NCBI GenBank assembly: GCA_023151185.1 | Contig: JAKLJL010000001.1 | Location: 1-64,000 of the forward strand | From: Bacteroidota bacterium | GTDB lineage: Bacteria; Bacteroidota; JABWAT01 | Direction of reading: 5' to 3' | DNA length: 64,000 nt | Shown: positions 42,357 to 50,609 of the stretch, in pieces | Position numbering within the stretch: position 1 is the stretch's first letter | Layout of the letters: the number at the start of each line of letters is the position of its first letter | Notes under the pieces: generated by a model | Seen by the model: the letters and a program-made list of their open reading frames with translations, nothing else | Database searches by the model: none | What the model was told of the DNA's origin: nothing | Made by a program: the position numbers and the translations under genes

Positions 42357-43619
42357 ATGATCCGGTCCCTGATTCTGCTGCTTTCCCTGATTTTCATCAC
42401 CTCCTGTTCCTGGTTTGAACCCAAAGTCACCGTGGTTTTTACCCATAATACCAACGGATTTCTTGAAGATTGCGGTTGTTCCGGGCATAAATGGGGCGGA
42501 TTGCACCGCCGTGCTGCTGTCTTTTCGACGGTGGCAGAAAATGATCCGGAGGCTTTTTACCTTGATGCGGGGGATGTCATCTCGACCTATTACCGGTTTC
42601 CGCTGAAGGACCAGTATGTGGCCGAAATAATGAAACGGCTGAGGTACGATGCCATCGGGTTTGGAGATCAGGAACTGATCAACGGGATCCGGTTTTACGA
42701 TACCTGGATTAAAAACCTGCCAATGGTCAGCAGCAACCTAGTCGGCATGGGGGAAAGCGGCAAAGTGCTGAAAAAAAGGGGAGTTCGTGCGGCTGTCATC
42801 AGTCTCGTTAACCCAGAATTTCTCCTGAACTTACCGGATTCACTCCACCCGTTTCTGGATTTGATCCCGCCAAAAATTGTCCTCCGGCAACTGATTTCCA
42901 ATTTTCAGAAGGAGGAAATCAGGAACATCATTCTGCTTTCGCAACTGGGACTTGATAAAGACAAAGAACTGGCGGAAGAATTTCCGGAACTGAGTCTGAT
43001 TATCTCGGGTCATGATCAGGATCCCCGGGATTCCCTCTGGGTTGTGAACGGAACTCCGATTGTTCAGGCCGGTCCGGACGGGGAACGGGTCGGGTTGATG
43101 GAAGGAAAATTTCTGGAAGGGAAATTTGTCATCAGCACCTTCCGGCGCCTGCTTTTAGATTCAACTGTTCTGGCTGACTCCCTGATCTATGCCAAAATCA
43201 GGCGGTACCATGCTGAAACCGATTCCAGTTTCCGTCATGTTGAAACCAAAATTCTGCCTGACAATCCATCTAAAACTGAGTGCGCCTCCTGCCATCAGGA
43301 TATTTTTGACCGGTGGATGAAAACGCCTCATGCCCACGCCTGGGAAACTCTGGTTCAGGCCGGGGTTCAGAACGATCCGGACTGCCAGTCCTGCCATTCA
43401 ACCAATTATGGAGCACTTGAAGGCTTCAGAGCCACGAATTTTACGATGAAATGGGCCAATGTTAATTGTCAGCAATGCCATACAGCTCACGTTCCGCCGG
43501 GAGCAAAAAAATGTGCCGTAACCGGAAGTCAAAACAAGGAGGCGGATTGTGCTGTCTGCCATACCCGGCACCGAAGTCCTGAATTTGATTATTCAACCTG
43601 GTTAATGAAGGTTCACTGA
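42357..43619 (+). CDS. Lipoprotein fusing a metallophosphatase-like domain to a tetrahaem cytochrome
   Basis: A 420-residue lipoprotein; the signal ends ITSCSW with the lipobox Cys at residue 17. Residues 20-280 resemble the metallophosphoesterase/5'-nucleotidase fold: VVFTHNTNGFLEDCGC, FYLDAGDVIS, AIGFGDQELI (where GNHE is expected) and IISGHDQDP (the GHxH region). Residues 300-415 carry four CxxCH haem sites at about 308, 342, 371 and 397 in a cytochrome c-554-like arrangement with HAHAW between them. It probably faces the periplasm or surface. Electron transfer coupled to hydrolase or binding activity is inferred. Several metal ligands of the phosphatase domain look altered, so it may be a binding rather than catalytic domain. 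Confidence 0.85.
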   Translation: MIRSLILLLSLIFITSCSWFEPKVTVVFTHNTNGFLEDCGCSGHKWGGLHRRAAVFSTVAENDPEAFYLDAGDVISTYYRFPLKDQYVAEIMKRLRYDAIGFGDQELINGIRFYDTWIKNLPMVSSNLVGMGESGKVLKKRGVRAAVISLVNPEFLLNLPDSLHPFLDLIPPKIVLRQLISNFQKEEIRNIILLSQLGLDKDKELAEEFPELSLIISGHDQDPRDSLWVVNGTPIVQAGPDGERVGLMEGKFLEGKFVISTFRRLLLDSTVLADSLIYAKIRRYHAETDSSFRHVETKILPDNPSKTECASCHQDIFDRWMKTPHAHAWETLVQAGVQNDPDCQSCHSTNYGALEGFRATNFTMKWANVNCQQCHTAHVPPGAKKCAVTGSQNKEADCAVCHTRHRSPEFDYSTWLMKVH

Positions 43620-43625
43620 GGAATT

Positions 43626-44654
43626 ATGATACAAACTGCGATAAAGAAAGTCGTCGAAGGTCACCACCTGAGCCGGAATGAAGCCTACCAGGTGATGAAT
43701 GATATCATGGAAGGAAAGGCATTGCCAACCCAGATTGCAGGTTACCTGATTGCCCTGAGGATGAAAGGGGAAGTGGTTGATGAAATTGTGGGGTCTGCCG
43801 GGGCGATGCGGGATTTTGCCACAGTTGTCAAGCCAGTGACCGGCGGGTTATGTGACACCTGCGGTACAGGCGGTGATGCATCGGGAACTTTCAATATTTC
43901 GACTGCGGCGGCCTTTGCAGCAGCAGCAGCCGGGGTAAAGGTGGCCAAACACGGGAACCGGGCTGTTTCTAGTCAGTCGGGCAGTGCAGATGTCCTTCAG
44001 GCTCTTGGGGTAACTATTACTCTTTCGGCTGAGCAAATGGCCCAAAGTATTGACCAGACCGGGATCGGATTCCTGTTTGCACAAACTTTGCACCCAGCCA
44101 TGAAAAATGCCATCGGGCCCCGCCGTGAACTCGGTGTACGAACCATTTTCAATATGCTGGGACCATTGACCAACCCGGCAAGAGCCCGGCGTCAGGTGAT
44201 CGGCGTTTTCCATCCCGGATTAACCGAACTTTTTGCCGAAGTGCTCAGGGAAATGGGATCTGAGCATGTTCTGGTTGTTCATGGCCTTGGCGGATATGAT
44301 GAGTTTTCTGTTACAGGTCCAACTCAGGTTACCGAATTGAAAAACGGAGAAATCAGAACCTACCGTGTGAATCCGGTTGAATTCGGCCTCAAGGAATACA
44401 ATCACGACGATCTGCTCGGTGGAACCCCTGAGCACAATGCCAGAATTATCACGTCCGTCTTTACCGGTCAGGAGACCGGTGCTCCACTGGCCGTTATCGC
44501 CCTGAATGCCGGTGCGGCTATATATGTAAGCGGGTTGGCCGGCAGTATTTTTGAAGGTGTTGATCTGGCCCTGGCAGCCATTTCGGATGGCAGGGCTTAT
44601 AAAAAGGTTCAGGACCTTGCTGCCTTTACCAACCAGTTTGAACCCCGTGCCTGA
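43626..44654 (+). CDS. trpD: Anthranilate phosphoribosyltransferase
   Basis: A 342-residue TrpD that transfers phosphoribose to anthranilate in tryptophan synthesis. Motifs are the DTCGTGGDASGTFNISTAAAF loop that binds PRPP, VAKHGNRAVSSQSGSADVLQALGV, TIFNMLGPLTNPA and VVHGLGGYDEFS. Only six bases separate it from the cytochrome lipoprotein, yet no other tryptophan gene is near, so it is an orphan here. Assignment to trpD rather than to a thymidine-phosphorylase relative rests on the glycine-rich DTCGTGGD motif. Confidence 0.96.
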   Translation: MIQTAIKKVVEGHHLSRNEAYQVMNDIMEGKALPTQIAGYLIALRMKGEVVDEIVGSAGAMRDFATVVKPVTGGLCDTCGTGGDASGTFNISTAAAFAAAAAGVKVAKHGNRAVSSQSGSADVLQALGVTITLSAEQMAQSIDQTGIGFLFAQTLHPAMKNAIGPRRELGVRTIFNMLGPLTNPARARRQVIGVFHPGLTELFAEVLREMGSEHVLVVHGLGGYDEFSVTGPTQVTELKNGEIRTYRVNPVEFGLKEYNHDDLLGGTPEHNARIITSVFTGQETGAPLAVIALNAGAAIYVSGLAGSIFEGVDLALAAISDGRAYKKVQDLAAFTNQFEPRA

Positions 44655-44690
44655 TCCGTCATAAAAACGGCTAGTCTTTGGGCTGGAAAG

Positions 44691-44709
44691 CCGGACCTGG
44701 GAGGTCCGG
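44691..44709. other. Perfect hairpin after trpD
   Basis: CCGGACCT-GGG-AGGTCCGG, with eight-base arms. No T-run follows, so termination would have to be assisted; it may also be a regulatory hairpin ahead of the next gene. Confidence 0.45.
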
Positions 44710-44777
44710 GAACCGGAAAACTGTTACCATTCGGTTAAATCAACCGGAAACCGGCTCTACACCGGACGTGAATTGTT

Positions 44778-44785
44778 TACCTTTG
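44778..44785 (+). promoter_or_regulatory. TAnnTTTG element before the 44.8 kb glycosidase gene
   Basis: TACCTTTG followed by CAGGC, 29 bases before the GTG at 44814. It matches the -7 consensus; the -33 region is unclear. Confidence 0.5.
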
Positions 44786-44813
44786 CAGGCATGATAAAAA
44801 AAGGATCTGACCC

Positions 44814-47123
44814 GTGCTGCCTCTTTCCACCCTGATCCAAATGGCCAAATGGTTTGCTCCCGGTTTAAAACTGGATCAATCCGGCCCATTCCTTGAACTT
44901 GCAGCCAGGTACGGTCAGCCGGCAGAAAATGCGATGCCGGTAGAACTTCTCAGTTTGGGACTGAAGATGTTTTCGAGGGGATTGTATACTTCTCTGGTTA
45001 CCCAAACCCGCACCGACTGGAAATGGCCGTACTGGCATACCCGCCAATCAGACCCCGATGACCCGGCTTTTCAACCGGTTGCGCATCTGATTATCACCCA
45101 AAACCGGGTTTTCAGAAACTGGGTTCTGACCGGACTCCCCGATCATCCAAACAGGGTGGCAGTGGATCCGGCAATGATGATAACTGCCCAGAAGGACGGA
45201 TGTTCCTTCGAATTCTGGATTCAGGACAGCCAAAATCCGGATTCTCTGTTTTCAGGCAGGGAGACTGATGGCATCTCAATTCCCAACCGGTTCCCGCTTA
45301 TCCGGAAACAGAAGGAATGGAAACCCGGGATTTTCATCCGGCAAAACGTTTTCGTCAGTACGATTTCAGGAATTGATTTCGGGTTCGCCCGCCTGAAACT
45401 GAAAAATACCGGAAACCAATCTGTTCAGTTTAAAATCTGGATTTCCATCAGACCCTACAATCCGGAAGGTATTGCGCCGGTTCACCAGATCAGGTACGAT
45501 CCGGCTGTTCAGACCTGGTTTTCCGGGGAAGACCCGGTTCTGAAATCCAGACAACGTCCTGACCTTACCCTAACCGGCAACGGTGAAACGGGGGATGTCT
45601 GGAATGCAGGAAAAACCAGGAAAGTACAGACCAGTGAAACCTGCCCTGCGGGACTGGTAACGGCAGCTTCCGTTTTTTCGGTCACGCTTGCCCCGGGAAC
45701 AACCGAAAATCTGGATTTTACCTTTCCGGTCAACAGGGAAGAAGGGTTGAAGCTGATTGACTGGGCAGACCCGGATTTATTTTCCTATTCCCGGGCAAAA
45801 AACCGGTTTTATTACCGGTGGAATAAAAAGTGGGACGGGAAACTTTCCATCAGTCTTCCGGATCAGAACCTGACTCACCTGACGCAGTTCTGTATTACCG
45901 GTCAGTCTCTGTTTTGCCAGGGCACTTCCTTAACACCGGGATTCCTGATATATGATGATTTCTGGTTCCGTGATGCGGCCTTCCTTGGGCACGTCCTGCT
46001 GAAATCGGGCCAGACTGAAACAGTTAAATTAATTTTGAGGGAATTTCCGAAACGGCAGACTTCTGACGGGTATTTTAAAAGCCAGGAAGGTGAATGGGAT
46101 TCAAACGGACAGGTCCTCTGGCTGGCAGAACTCTACTGGCTTTACACCCGGGACGAGAACCTGATTCATGAGTTATTTCCGTCACTGGTTCAGGCTGGCC
46201 GGTGGATTCAGAAGAAACGGTCAGGGAATCAGAATCCGGAAGTCAAAGGACTGCTTCCGGCCGGGTTCAGTGCTGAACACTTTGGTGCCAATGACTATTA
46301 TTTCTGGGATAATTTCTGGGCACTTGCCGGCCTGGAGTCTCTCACCCGGCTTGCATCCGTTCTGAACTACCGGAATACTCAGGGCTGGGCTGAACCTGAA
46401 GCCCTTAAATACCGGCAACGGTTGGCAGAAGTTGTCTTAAAATCCGCAAAAAAACATAATGGCATTCTTCCTGCCTCACCACTGAGGGCCGTAGATGCTG
46501 GTGCGGTTGGCAACCCGGTCACTGTTTATCCGCTTCAGCTTTCAGGGTTTACCGAATCTGGATTTCAGACTGCAGATCACCTGCTTAAAACCTACTCGAC
46601 AGGTGGCTTGTTTTACCACCCGGTTGCGCATACCGGTATTAATATTTACCTGACACTGCATTTGCTGCACTGCCGGATTTACAAACGGGACCCTTCAGTT
46701 TGGCGGGATCTGAACCTTATCGCCGGAAAATCGTTTCCGCCGGGAACCTGGCCCGAAGCTTTGCACCCGGGCTTTGGTGGCGGGGTGATGGGTGAAGGGC
46801 ATCACGGTTGGGCAAATGCTGAATGGGTTTCTGCTGTGCGGGACACTCTGGTCTGCGAGTGGGAAAATGACCTGTGGCTGACTCCCTGTTTTGATCCGGA
46901 ATGGATGAAAAAACCGGGAGACCTTTCTGTCCAGCAAACCCTGACCCGGTACGGAAGCATCAGTTTTACTCTGTCATGGACAGCCTCTGACTGGATTCTG
47001 GAGTGGAAAACAGATTTCCATTCCCGTCCGGAGCATCTGATCTGGTGGATTCCGGATACCGGCGGGGAAGAACATTTAGTTCCTGCTGCCGGCAGAATCC
47101 GGCGGCCGGTTCAGACACGCTGA
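44814..47123 (+). CDS. Six-hairpin (alpha/alpha) glycosidase-like protein, cytoplasmic
   Basis: A 769-residue protein starting at a GTG, with AAGGA ten bases upstream. There is no signal peptide. The first 290 residues are a beta-rich domain resembling the N-terminal sandwich of GH15/GH63/GH78-like enzymes. From about residue 375 the (alpha/alpha)6 barrel contains IYDDFWFRDAAFLGHVLL, TSDGYFKSQEGEWDSNGQVLWLAELYWLYT, NDYYFWDNFWALAGLE and MGEGHHGWANAEWV. WFRDA and EGEWDSNGQ are the type of positions that carry acid/base residues. The substrate is not clear. Its stop directly adjoins that of the convergent transglycosylase gene. Confidence 0.7.
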   Translation: MLPLSTLIQMAKWFAPGLKLDQSGPFLELAARYGQPAENAMPVELLSLGLKMFSRGLYTSLVTQTRTDWKWPYWHTRQSDPDDPAFQPVAHLIITQNRVFRNWVLTGLPDHPNRVAVDPAMMITAQKDGCSFEFWIQDSQNPDSLFSGRETDGISIPNRFPLIRKQKEWKPGIFIRQNVFVSTISGIDFGFARLKLKNTGNQSVQFKIWISIRPYNPEGIAPVHQIRYDPAVQTWFSGEDPVLKSRQRPDLTLTGNGETGDVWNAGKTRKVQTSETCPAGLVTAASVFSVTLAPGTTENLDFTFPVNREEGLKLIDWADPDLFSYSRAKNRFYYRWNKKWDGKLSISLPDQNLTHLTQFCITGQSLFCQGTSLTPGFLIYDDFWFRDAAFLGHVLLKSGQTETVKLILREFPKRQTSDGYFKSQEGEWDSNGQVLWLAELYWLYTRDENLIHELFPSLVQAGRWIQKKRSGNQNPEVKGLLPAGFSAEHFGANDYYFWDNFWALAGLESLTRLASVLNYRNTQGWAEPEALKYRQRLAEVVLKSAKKHNGILPASPLRAVDAGAVGNPVTVYPLQLSGFTESGFQTADHLLKTYSTGGLFYHPVAHTGINIYLTLHLLHCRIYKRDPSVWRDLNLIAGKSFPPGTWPEALHPGFGGGVMGEGHHGWANAEWVSAVRDTLVCEWENDLWLTPCFDPEWMKKPGDLSVQQTLTRYGSISFTLSWTASDWILEWKTDFHSRPEHLIWWIPDTGGEEHLVPAAGRIRRPVQTR

Positions 47124-49058
47124 TCAGTCATTTTCCTCTTCCTCTGCAGACGGGTTCTGAAGAGTGGAATCCTGAACCTGTGGCGTCAGATATGATTTGG
47201 CGGCACCGGTCATTTTTAGCAGGTTCCAGGTCAGCCCGGCAGCAGTTCCATCGGGGATGTGCTGATAAGCCTCCATCTTTTTTGCCACGAAGGTCATGGT
47301 TTCTATGAGGGAAGGTTTTAAGCTTTCTCCGTCGAACCGGCGGTAGAACCGTTTTGGGGATGGAATCAGGGCAGCCAGAAACAGGCTTTCTTCCAAAGTG
47401 AGTTGTGACGGTTTCTTTTTAAAATAAAACCCTGCAGCCTCGCCGATACCGTAAACATTGGGTCCCCACTCAATCATATTAAAATAAATTTCAAGCATCC
47501 GTTCTTTGGAAACCGGACGGTTGTTTTCGAGAAGCCAGGTAATCATCAGTTCCTGAAACTTCCTTGCAAGGGTTTTTTTCCGGTTCAGGTAGACGTTTTT
47601 TACGAATTGCATGGAAATGGTGGAGGCTCCCCGGCGAAATTTCCGGGTTTTGATATTTTCGATAAGTGCTCCCTGCATGGCCTCTTCATTAAACCCGCGG
47701 TGAAACAGAAATGAACCGTCTTCGCTGGTCAGGACCGCCCGAACGAGAAAATTGGGTATTACCTCAAACCGGGTAAACTCCGGATTTGCCGGTCCGATCA
47801 GGACTTCCCGTTTGATTTCGAGCCCATCGTAGACAGGCTGGTAGAAAACAGAATCCAGTTTTCCGAATGAAACGCCGGGTGATACCAGTGAAAATTTATC
47901 TTTCACCACTTCGCCTGACAGTTTAAGGCTGTCAATCCGGTTAAAATCACAGGAGAACGTCAGTTTATATCCCAAACGTCCTTTCCAGGACATTCCGTTC
48001 AGCGGACCCAGAAAAGTGGCAGGCAATGACCGGGTTACAACTCCGGATTCAACCGGCGGAACCGATACTTGTGTTGTTACTTCCGGGAAGGCATCGGTTT
48101 CGAGATAAGTCAGGGAATCTTCAATTGAAAACTGATTGAGTTTCAACCGGGTAAAAACCGTCACCCGTGGATCCGGCTCTGAGAAAACCAACGAGGAGTT
48201 ACCGGCAAGCGAATCGAATAAAACAGGTCCGTCTGCAAGACCGCTGGTCTGAATTTCGAACTTTTTGTAACGGCCTTTCAGTAAAAAGTGCCGGTCATCC
48301 GACTTTGAAACAGTAAAGGAGCCTGTATCTGAAGCCAGGGAAAGCGGGCTTTGGGGGGAAACCGGGAAGGTTAGCCTGAACGGGCGGGGATACCAGAATA
48401 ACAGGGAGTCAGAAGACAGCCGGCCGGCGAGAGTCAGGGACCCAACCGGGCCGCTGAGATGGAAGTCTAATTTTTCTGAGCCGGAAGTCAGGTTCAATGA
48501 GTCGATCACCAGGGAGTCTGCTCCCAGCTTCACTGAAAGAGACAGCCGTGAAACGGAGACGTCCGGCAGGTTCCCGTTCAGCATCCGGTTCAGAGTCCAC
48601 TCCAGTTGCCGGACTCCTTTCGGGAAACTGACCACGGTTGTATCGGGATTTTCTTCGGCAATTTTGGCGGCCTTCCGGCTGAAGTTCCAGAATCCGTTTT
48701 CGTTCTGGTAAAGATGAACCTGGGCTGAATCCAGAACCAGGACTGACGGAATCCGGCTTCCGGAAAAAATCTGCCACGGACTCACTGCTACTTCGAGATG
48801 CCGGGCCGTAAATAACGGCTGATGCAGGGTATCATTGCCGGACAGGAACAGATTGTCCATCCGGATGGTCAGCCAGGAAACCTCGAGATTGTCCACCCGG
48901 ATTTTCCCGTTCCATTTGCCTTCGAGCCGGGTCAATTCTTTTTTAATGAGATATTCGGCTGCCGGATTCCAGGAAATCAACAAAATTATCAGTCCGGCCC
49001 CAAGGACAAATCCGGTTATAACGAGTATTTTTTTAAATCCGGGCATGGTTTTCCTCAT
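47124..49058 (-). CDS. AsmA-like/GT51 peptidoglycan transglycosylase fusion
   Basis: A 644-residue protein with one N-terminal membrane helix. Residues 40-400 are strand-rich and begin RLEGKWNGKIRVDNLEVSWLTIRMDNLFLSG, the pattern of AsmA/DUF748-like envelope proteins. Residues 440-600 form a GT51 glycosyltransferase domain: EDGSFLFHRGF with the catalytic Glu, RRGASTISMQFVKNVYLNRKKTLARKFQE, and EIYFNMIEWGPNVYGIGEAA. GT51 polymerises lipid II into glycan strands. There is no transpeptidase domain, so it resembles MtgA joined to a large periplasmic partner. Two in-frame starts (49058 and 49046) are both plausible. Confidence 0.88.
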   Translation of the reverse strand: MRKTMPGFKKILVITGFVLGAGLIILLISWNPAAEYLIKKELTRLEGKWNGKIRVDNLEVSWLTIRMDNLFLSGNDTLHQPLFTARHLEVAVSPWQIFSGSRIPSVLVLDSAQVHLYQNENGFWNFSRKAAKIAEENPDTTVVSFPKGVRQLEWTLNRMLNGNLPDVSVSRLSLSVKLGADSLVIDSLNLTSGSEKLDFHLSGPVGSLTLAGRLSSDSLLFWYPRPFRLTFPVSPQSPLSLASDTGSFTVSKSDDRHFLLKGRYKKFEIQTSGLADGPVLFDSLAGNSSLVFSEPDPRVTVFTRLKLNQFSIEDSLTYLETDAFPEVTTQVSVPPVESGVVTRSLPATFLGPLNGMSWKGRLGYKLTFSCDFNRIDSLKLSGEVVKDKFSLVSPGVSFGKLDSVFYQPVYDGLEIKREVLIGPANPEFTRFEVIPNFLVRAVLTSEDGSFLFHRGFNEEAMQGALIENIKTRKFRRGASTISMQFVKNVYLNRKKTLARKFQELMITWLLENNRPVSKERMLEIYFNMIEWGPNVYGIGEAAGFYFKKKPSQLTLEESLFLAALIPSPKRFYRRFDGESLKPSLIETMTFVAKKMEAYQHIPDGTAAGLTWNLLKMTGAAKSYLTPQVQDSTLQNPSAEEEEND

Positions 49059-49078
49059 TCCGCTTCAGGTTGCTTCCG

Positions 49079-49086
49079 CAAAAATA
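49079..49086 (-). promoter_or_regulatory. TAnnTTTG element before the AsmA/GT51 gene
   Basis: On the minus strand TATTTTTG followed by CGG lies 21 bases before the start at 49058. It matches the -7 consensus; the -33 element is not evident. Confidence 0.4.
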
Positions 49087-49219
49087 CGGATTTAATTCTA
49101 TTCCCGGTGGCTTCGGTGAAACTGAATCCCCGGACCGGATGTTCTGGCAAGTATGGCCTATCAGAGACTGATTTGCCTTTTTCATAAACCTGTTTTATCA
49201 CCTTTTTATCGATTTAACC

Positions 49220-49822
49220 ATGACTTCAGAATTTTGGAATGACCGGTTCGGCGGGGCCGGGTTTCTTTACGGAAGCGAACCCAACGAATTTTTAAAACAG
49301 GAATCAGGACGGTTTTTGCCTGGCGGCCGGATTTTAAGTCTGGGGGAAGGTGAAGGCCGGAATGCGGTTTTTCTTGGCGGATGTGGCTATAAAGTTACCG
49401 CCTCTGACAGTTCAACCGGCGGTTTTCTGAAACTGCGGGGACTTGCTGCAGAAAAAAAGGTAACGGTTCAGGAACGCCTCGAGGATGTGGTGACCGGTAA
49501 TTGGGACACGGAAAGCTGGGATGGAATCGTGAACATTTTCTGCCACATTCCCTCTGCAGCCAGAAGGGAAATTCACCGGAAGATAAAAAAGTCCCTGCTT
49601 CCCGGTGGTTTGTATGTGACCGAGCAGTTTTCGAAAGATCAGCTTTCCTTTCCGTCGGGCGGGCCGAAGGATCCTGATTATCTCTGTGAAAAAGAGGAGT
49701 TCGATCAGGACTTCCGTCAGGATTTTGACATCCTGGTGCTGGAAAAAAGAGTAATTTACCTGGATGAGGGATTTCACAAAGGGGATGGATCGGTTATCCG
49801 GTTTATTGGCCAAAAACGGTGA
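49220..49822 (+). CDS. TehB-like class I SAM methyltransferase
   Basis: A 200-residue cytoplasmic methyltransferase. It opens with FWNDRFGGAGFLYGSEPNEFL, typical of TehB/thiopurine-type enzymes, then motif I RILSLGEGEGRNAVFLG, motif II KVTASDSSTGGFLK and motif IV WDGIVNIFCHIPSAARREIHRKI followed by SLLPGGLYVTEQFS. Such enzymes often methylate small thiols or metalloids, including tellurite; the substrate here is unknown. The stop overlaps the next gene's GTG by four bases, so the two may act together. Confidence 0.85.
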   Translation: MTSEFWNDRFGGAGFLYGSEPNEFLKQESGRFLPGGRILSLGEGEGRNAVFLGGCGYKVTASDSSTGGFLKLRGLAAEKKVTVQERLEDVVTGNWDTESWDGIVNIFCHIPSAARREIHRKIKKSLLPGGLYVTEQFSKDQLSFPSGGPKDPDYLCEKEEFDQDFRQDFDILVLEKRVIYLDEGFHKGDGSVIRFIGQKR

Positions 49823-50553
49823 GCCGGCCGGTAATACTTTTGGGATATGGATTTGCCGGCGAGGCAATTCTGCCGGTTCTGACTGCTGCAGGTTTAAAGG
49901 TTTCTGTGACCAGCCGCAAACCGGAACAGCTTTCCCTTCAAAATACACCGTTTTTTGCCTTTGACTTTCACAAACCGGAAACGTGGGAAAATCTACCTGC
50001 CGGGTCCGACCTGATCTGGACTTTTCCGGCGGATAGACCAACCCACCTGATCCAATTTCTGGACTGGTGCCACAGTCAGGACCTGACGTGCCGGGTGGTT
50101 CTGGGTACAACATCGGCGTTCCTCAGTGATGCCGGACCGGTTGATGAAAACTCCCCCCTGAAACCGGAAGATCCCCGTGTTGTCTGTGAACGCCTGCTGA
50201 TGGATTCCGGTGCAATCTGGCTTCTGTGTTCCGGTTTATGGGGAGGTGCCCGCCATCCGGCTGACTGGCTCAGGAGAGGGTTGATCCAAAACGGAAATAA
50301 ACTGCTGAATCTGATCCATCGTGAAGATGTCGCAGCAGTGGTTCTTCATGTCCTTCAGTCCGGAATACGACGGGATCTGTATTGTCTGTCTGACGGGAAT
50401 TCTTATCTGTGGAAGGAGTTGCTGATCCGGTTCAGGGAATCCGGATTTCCAGTTCCAGAAACTCTTCCTGACGGCCCGGATTCCGGAAAATGGATTCTGA
50501 ACAACCGGATTCGCCAGATGATGGGAGCCGGATTTTCTTTCCGGACTTTATAA
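49819..50553 (+). CDS. YeeZ-like NAD(P)-binding epimerase-family protein
   Basis: A 244-residue protein starting at GTG in a GTGA overlap with the methyltransferase. The N-terminal Rossmann motif is VILLGYGFAGEAILPVL, and the rest keeps the shape of an extended SDR: SDLIWTFPADRP, RVVLGTTSAFLSDAGPVDENSPLKPEDPRV and LLCSGLWGGARHP and LINLIHREDVAA-like (LLNLIHREDVAAVVLHVL). The usual catalytic YxxxK is not seen, as in YeeZ relatives. Function is unresolved. Confidence 0.75.
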   Translation: MSRPVILLGYGFAGEAILPVLTAAGLKVSVTSRKPEQLSLQNTPFFAFDFHKPETWENLPAGSDLIWTFPADRPTHLIQFLDWCHSQDLTCRVVLGTTSAFLSDAGPVDENSPLKPEDPRVVCERLLMDSGAIWLLCSGLWGGARHPADWLRRGLIQNGNKLLNLIHREDVAAVVLHVLQSGIRRDLYCLSDGNSYLWKELLIRFRESGFPVPETLPDGPDSGKWILNNRIRQMMGAGFSFRTL

Positions 50554-50609
50554 CTGCATCCGGATTATTCTGACTACATCACTCGGAGGATTCCACCACC
50601 AGACCGGAG

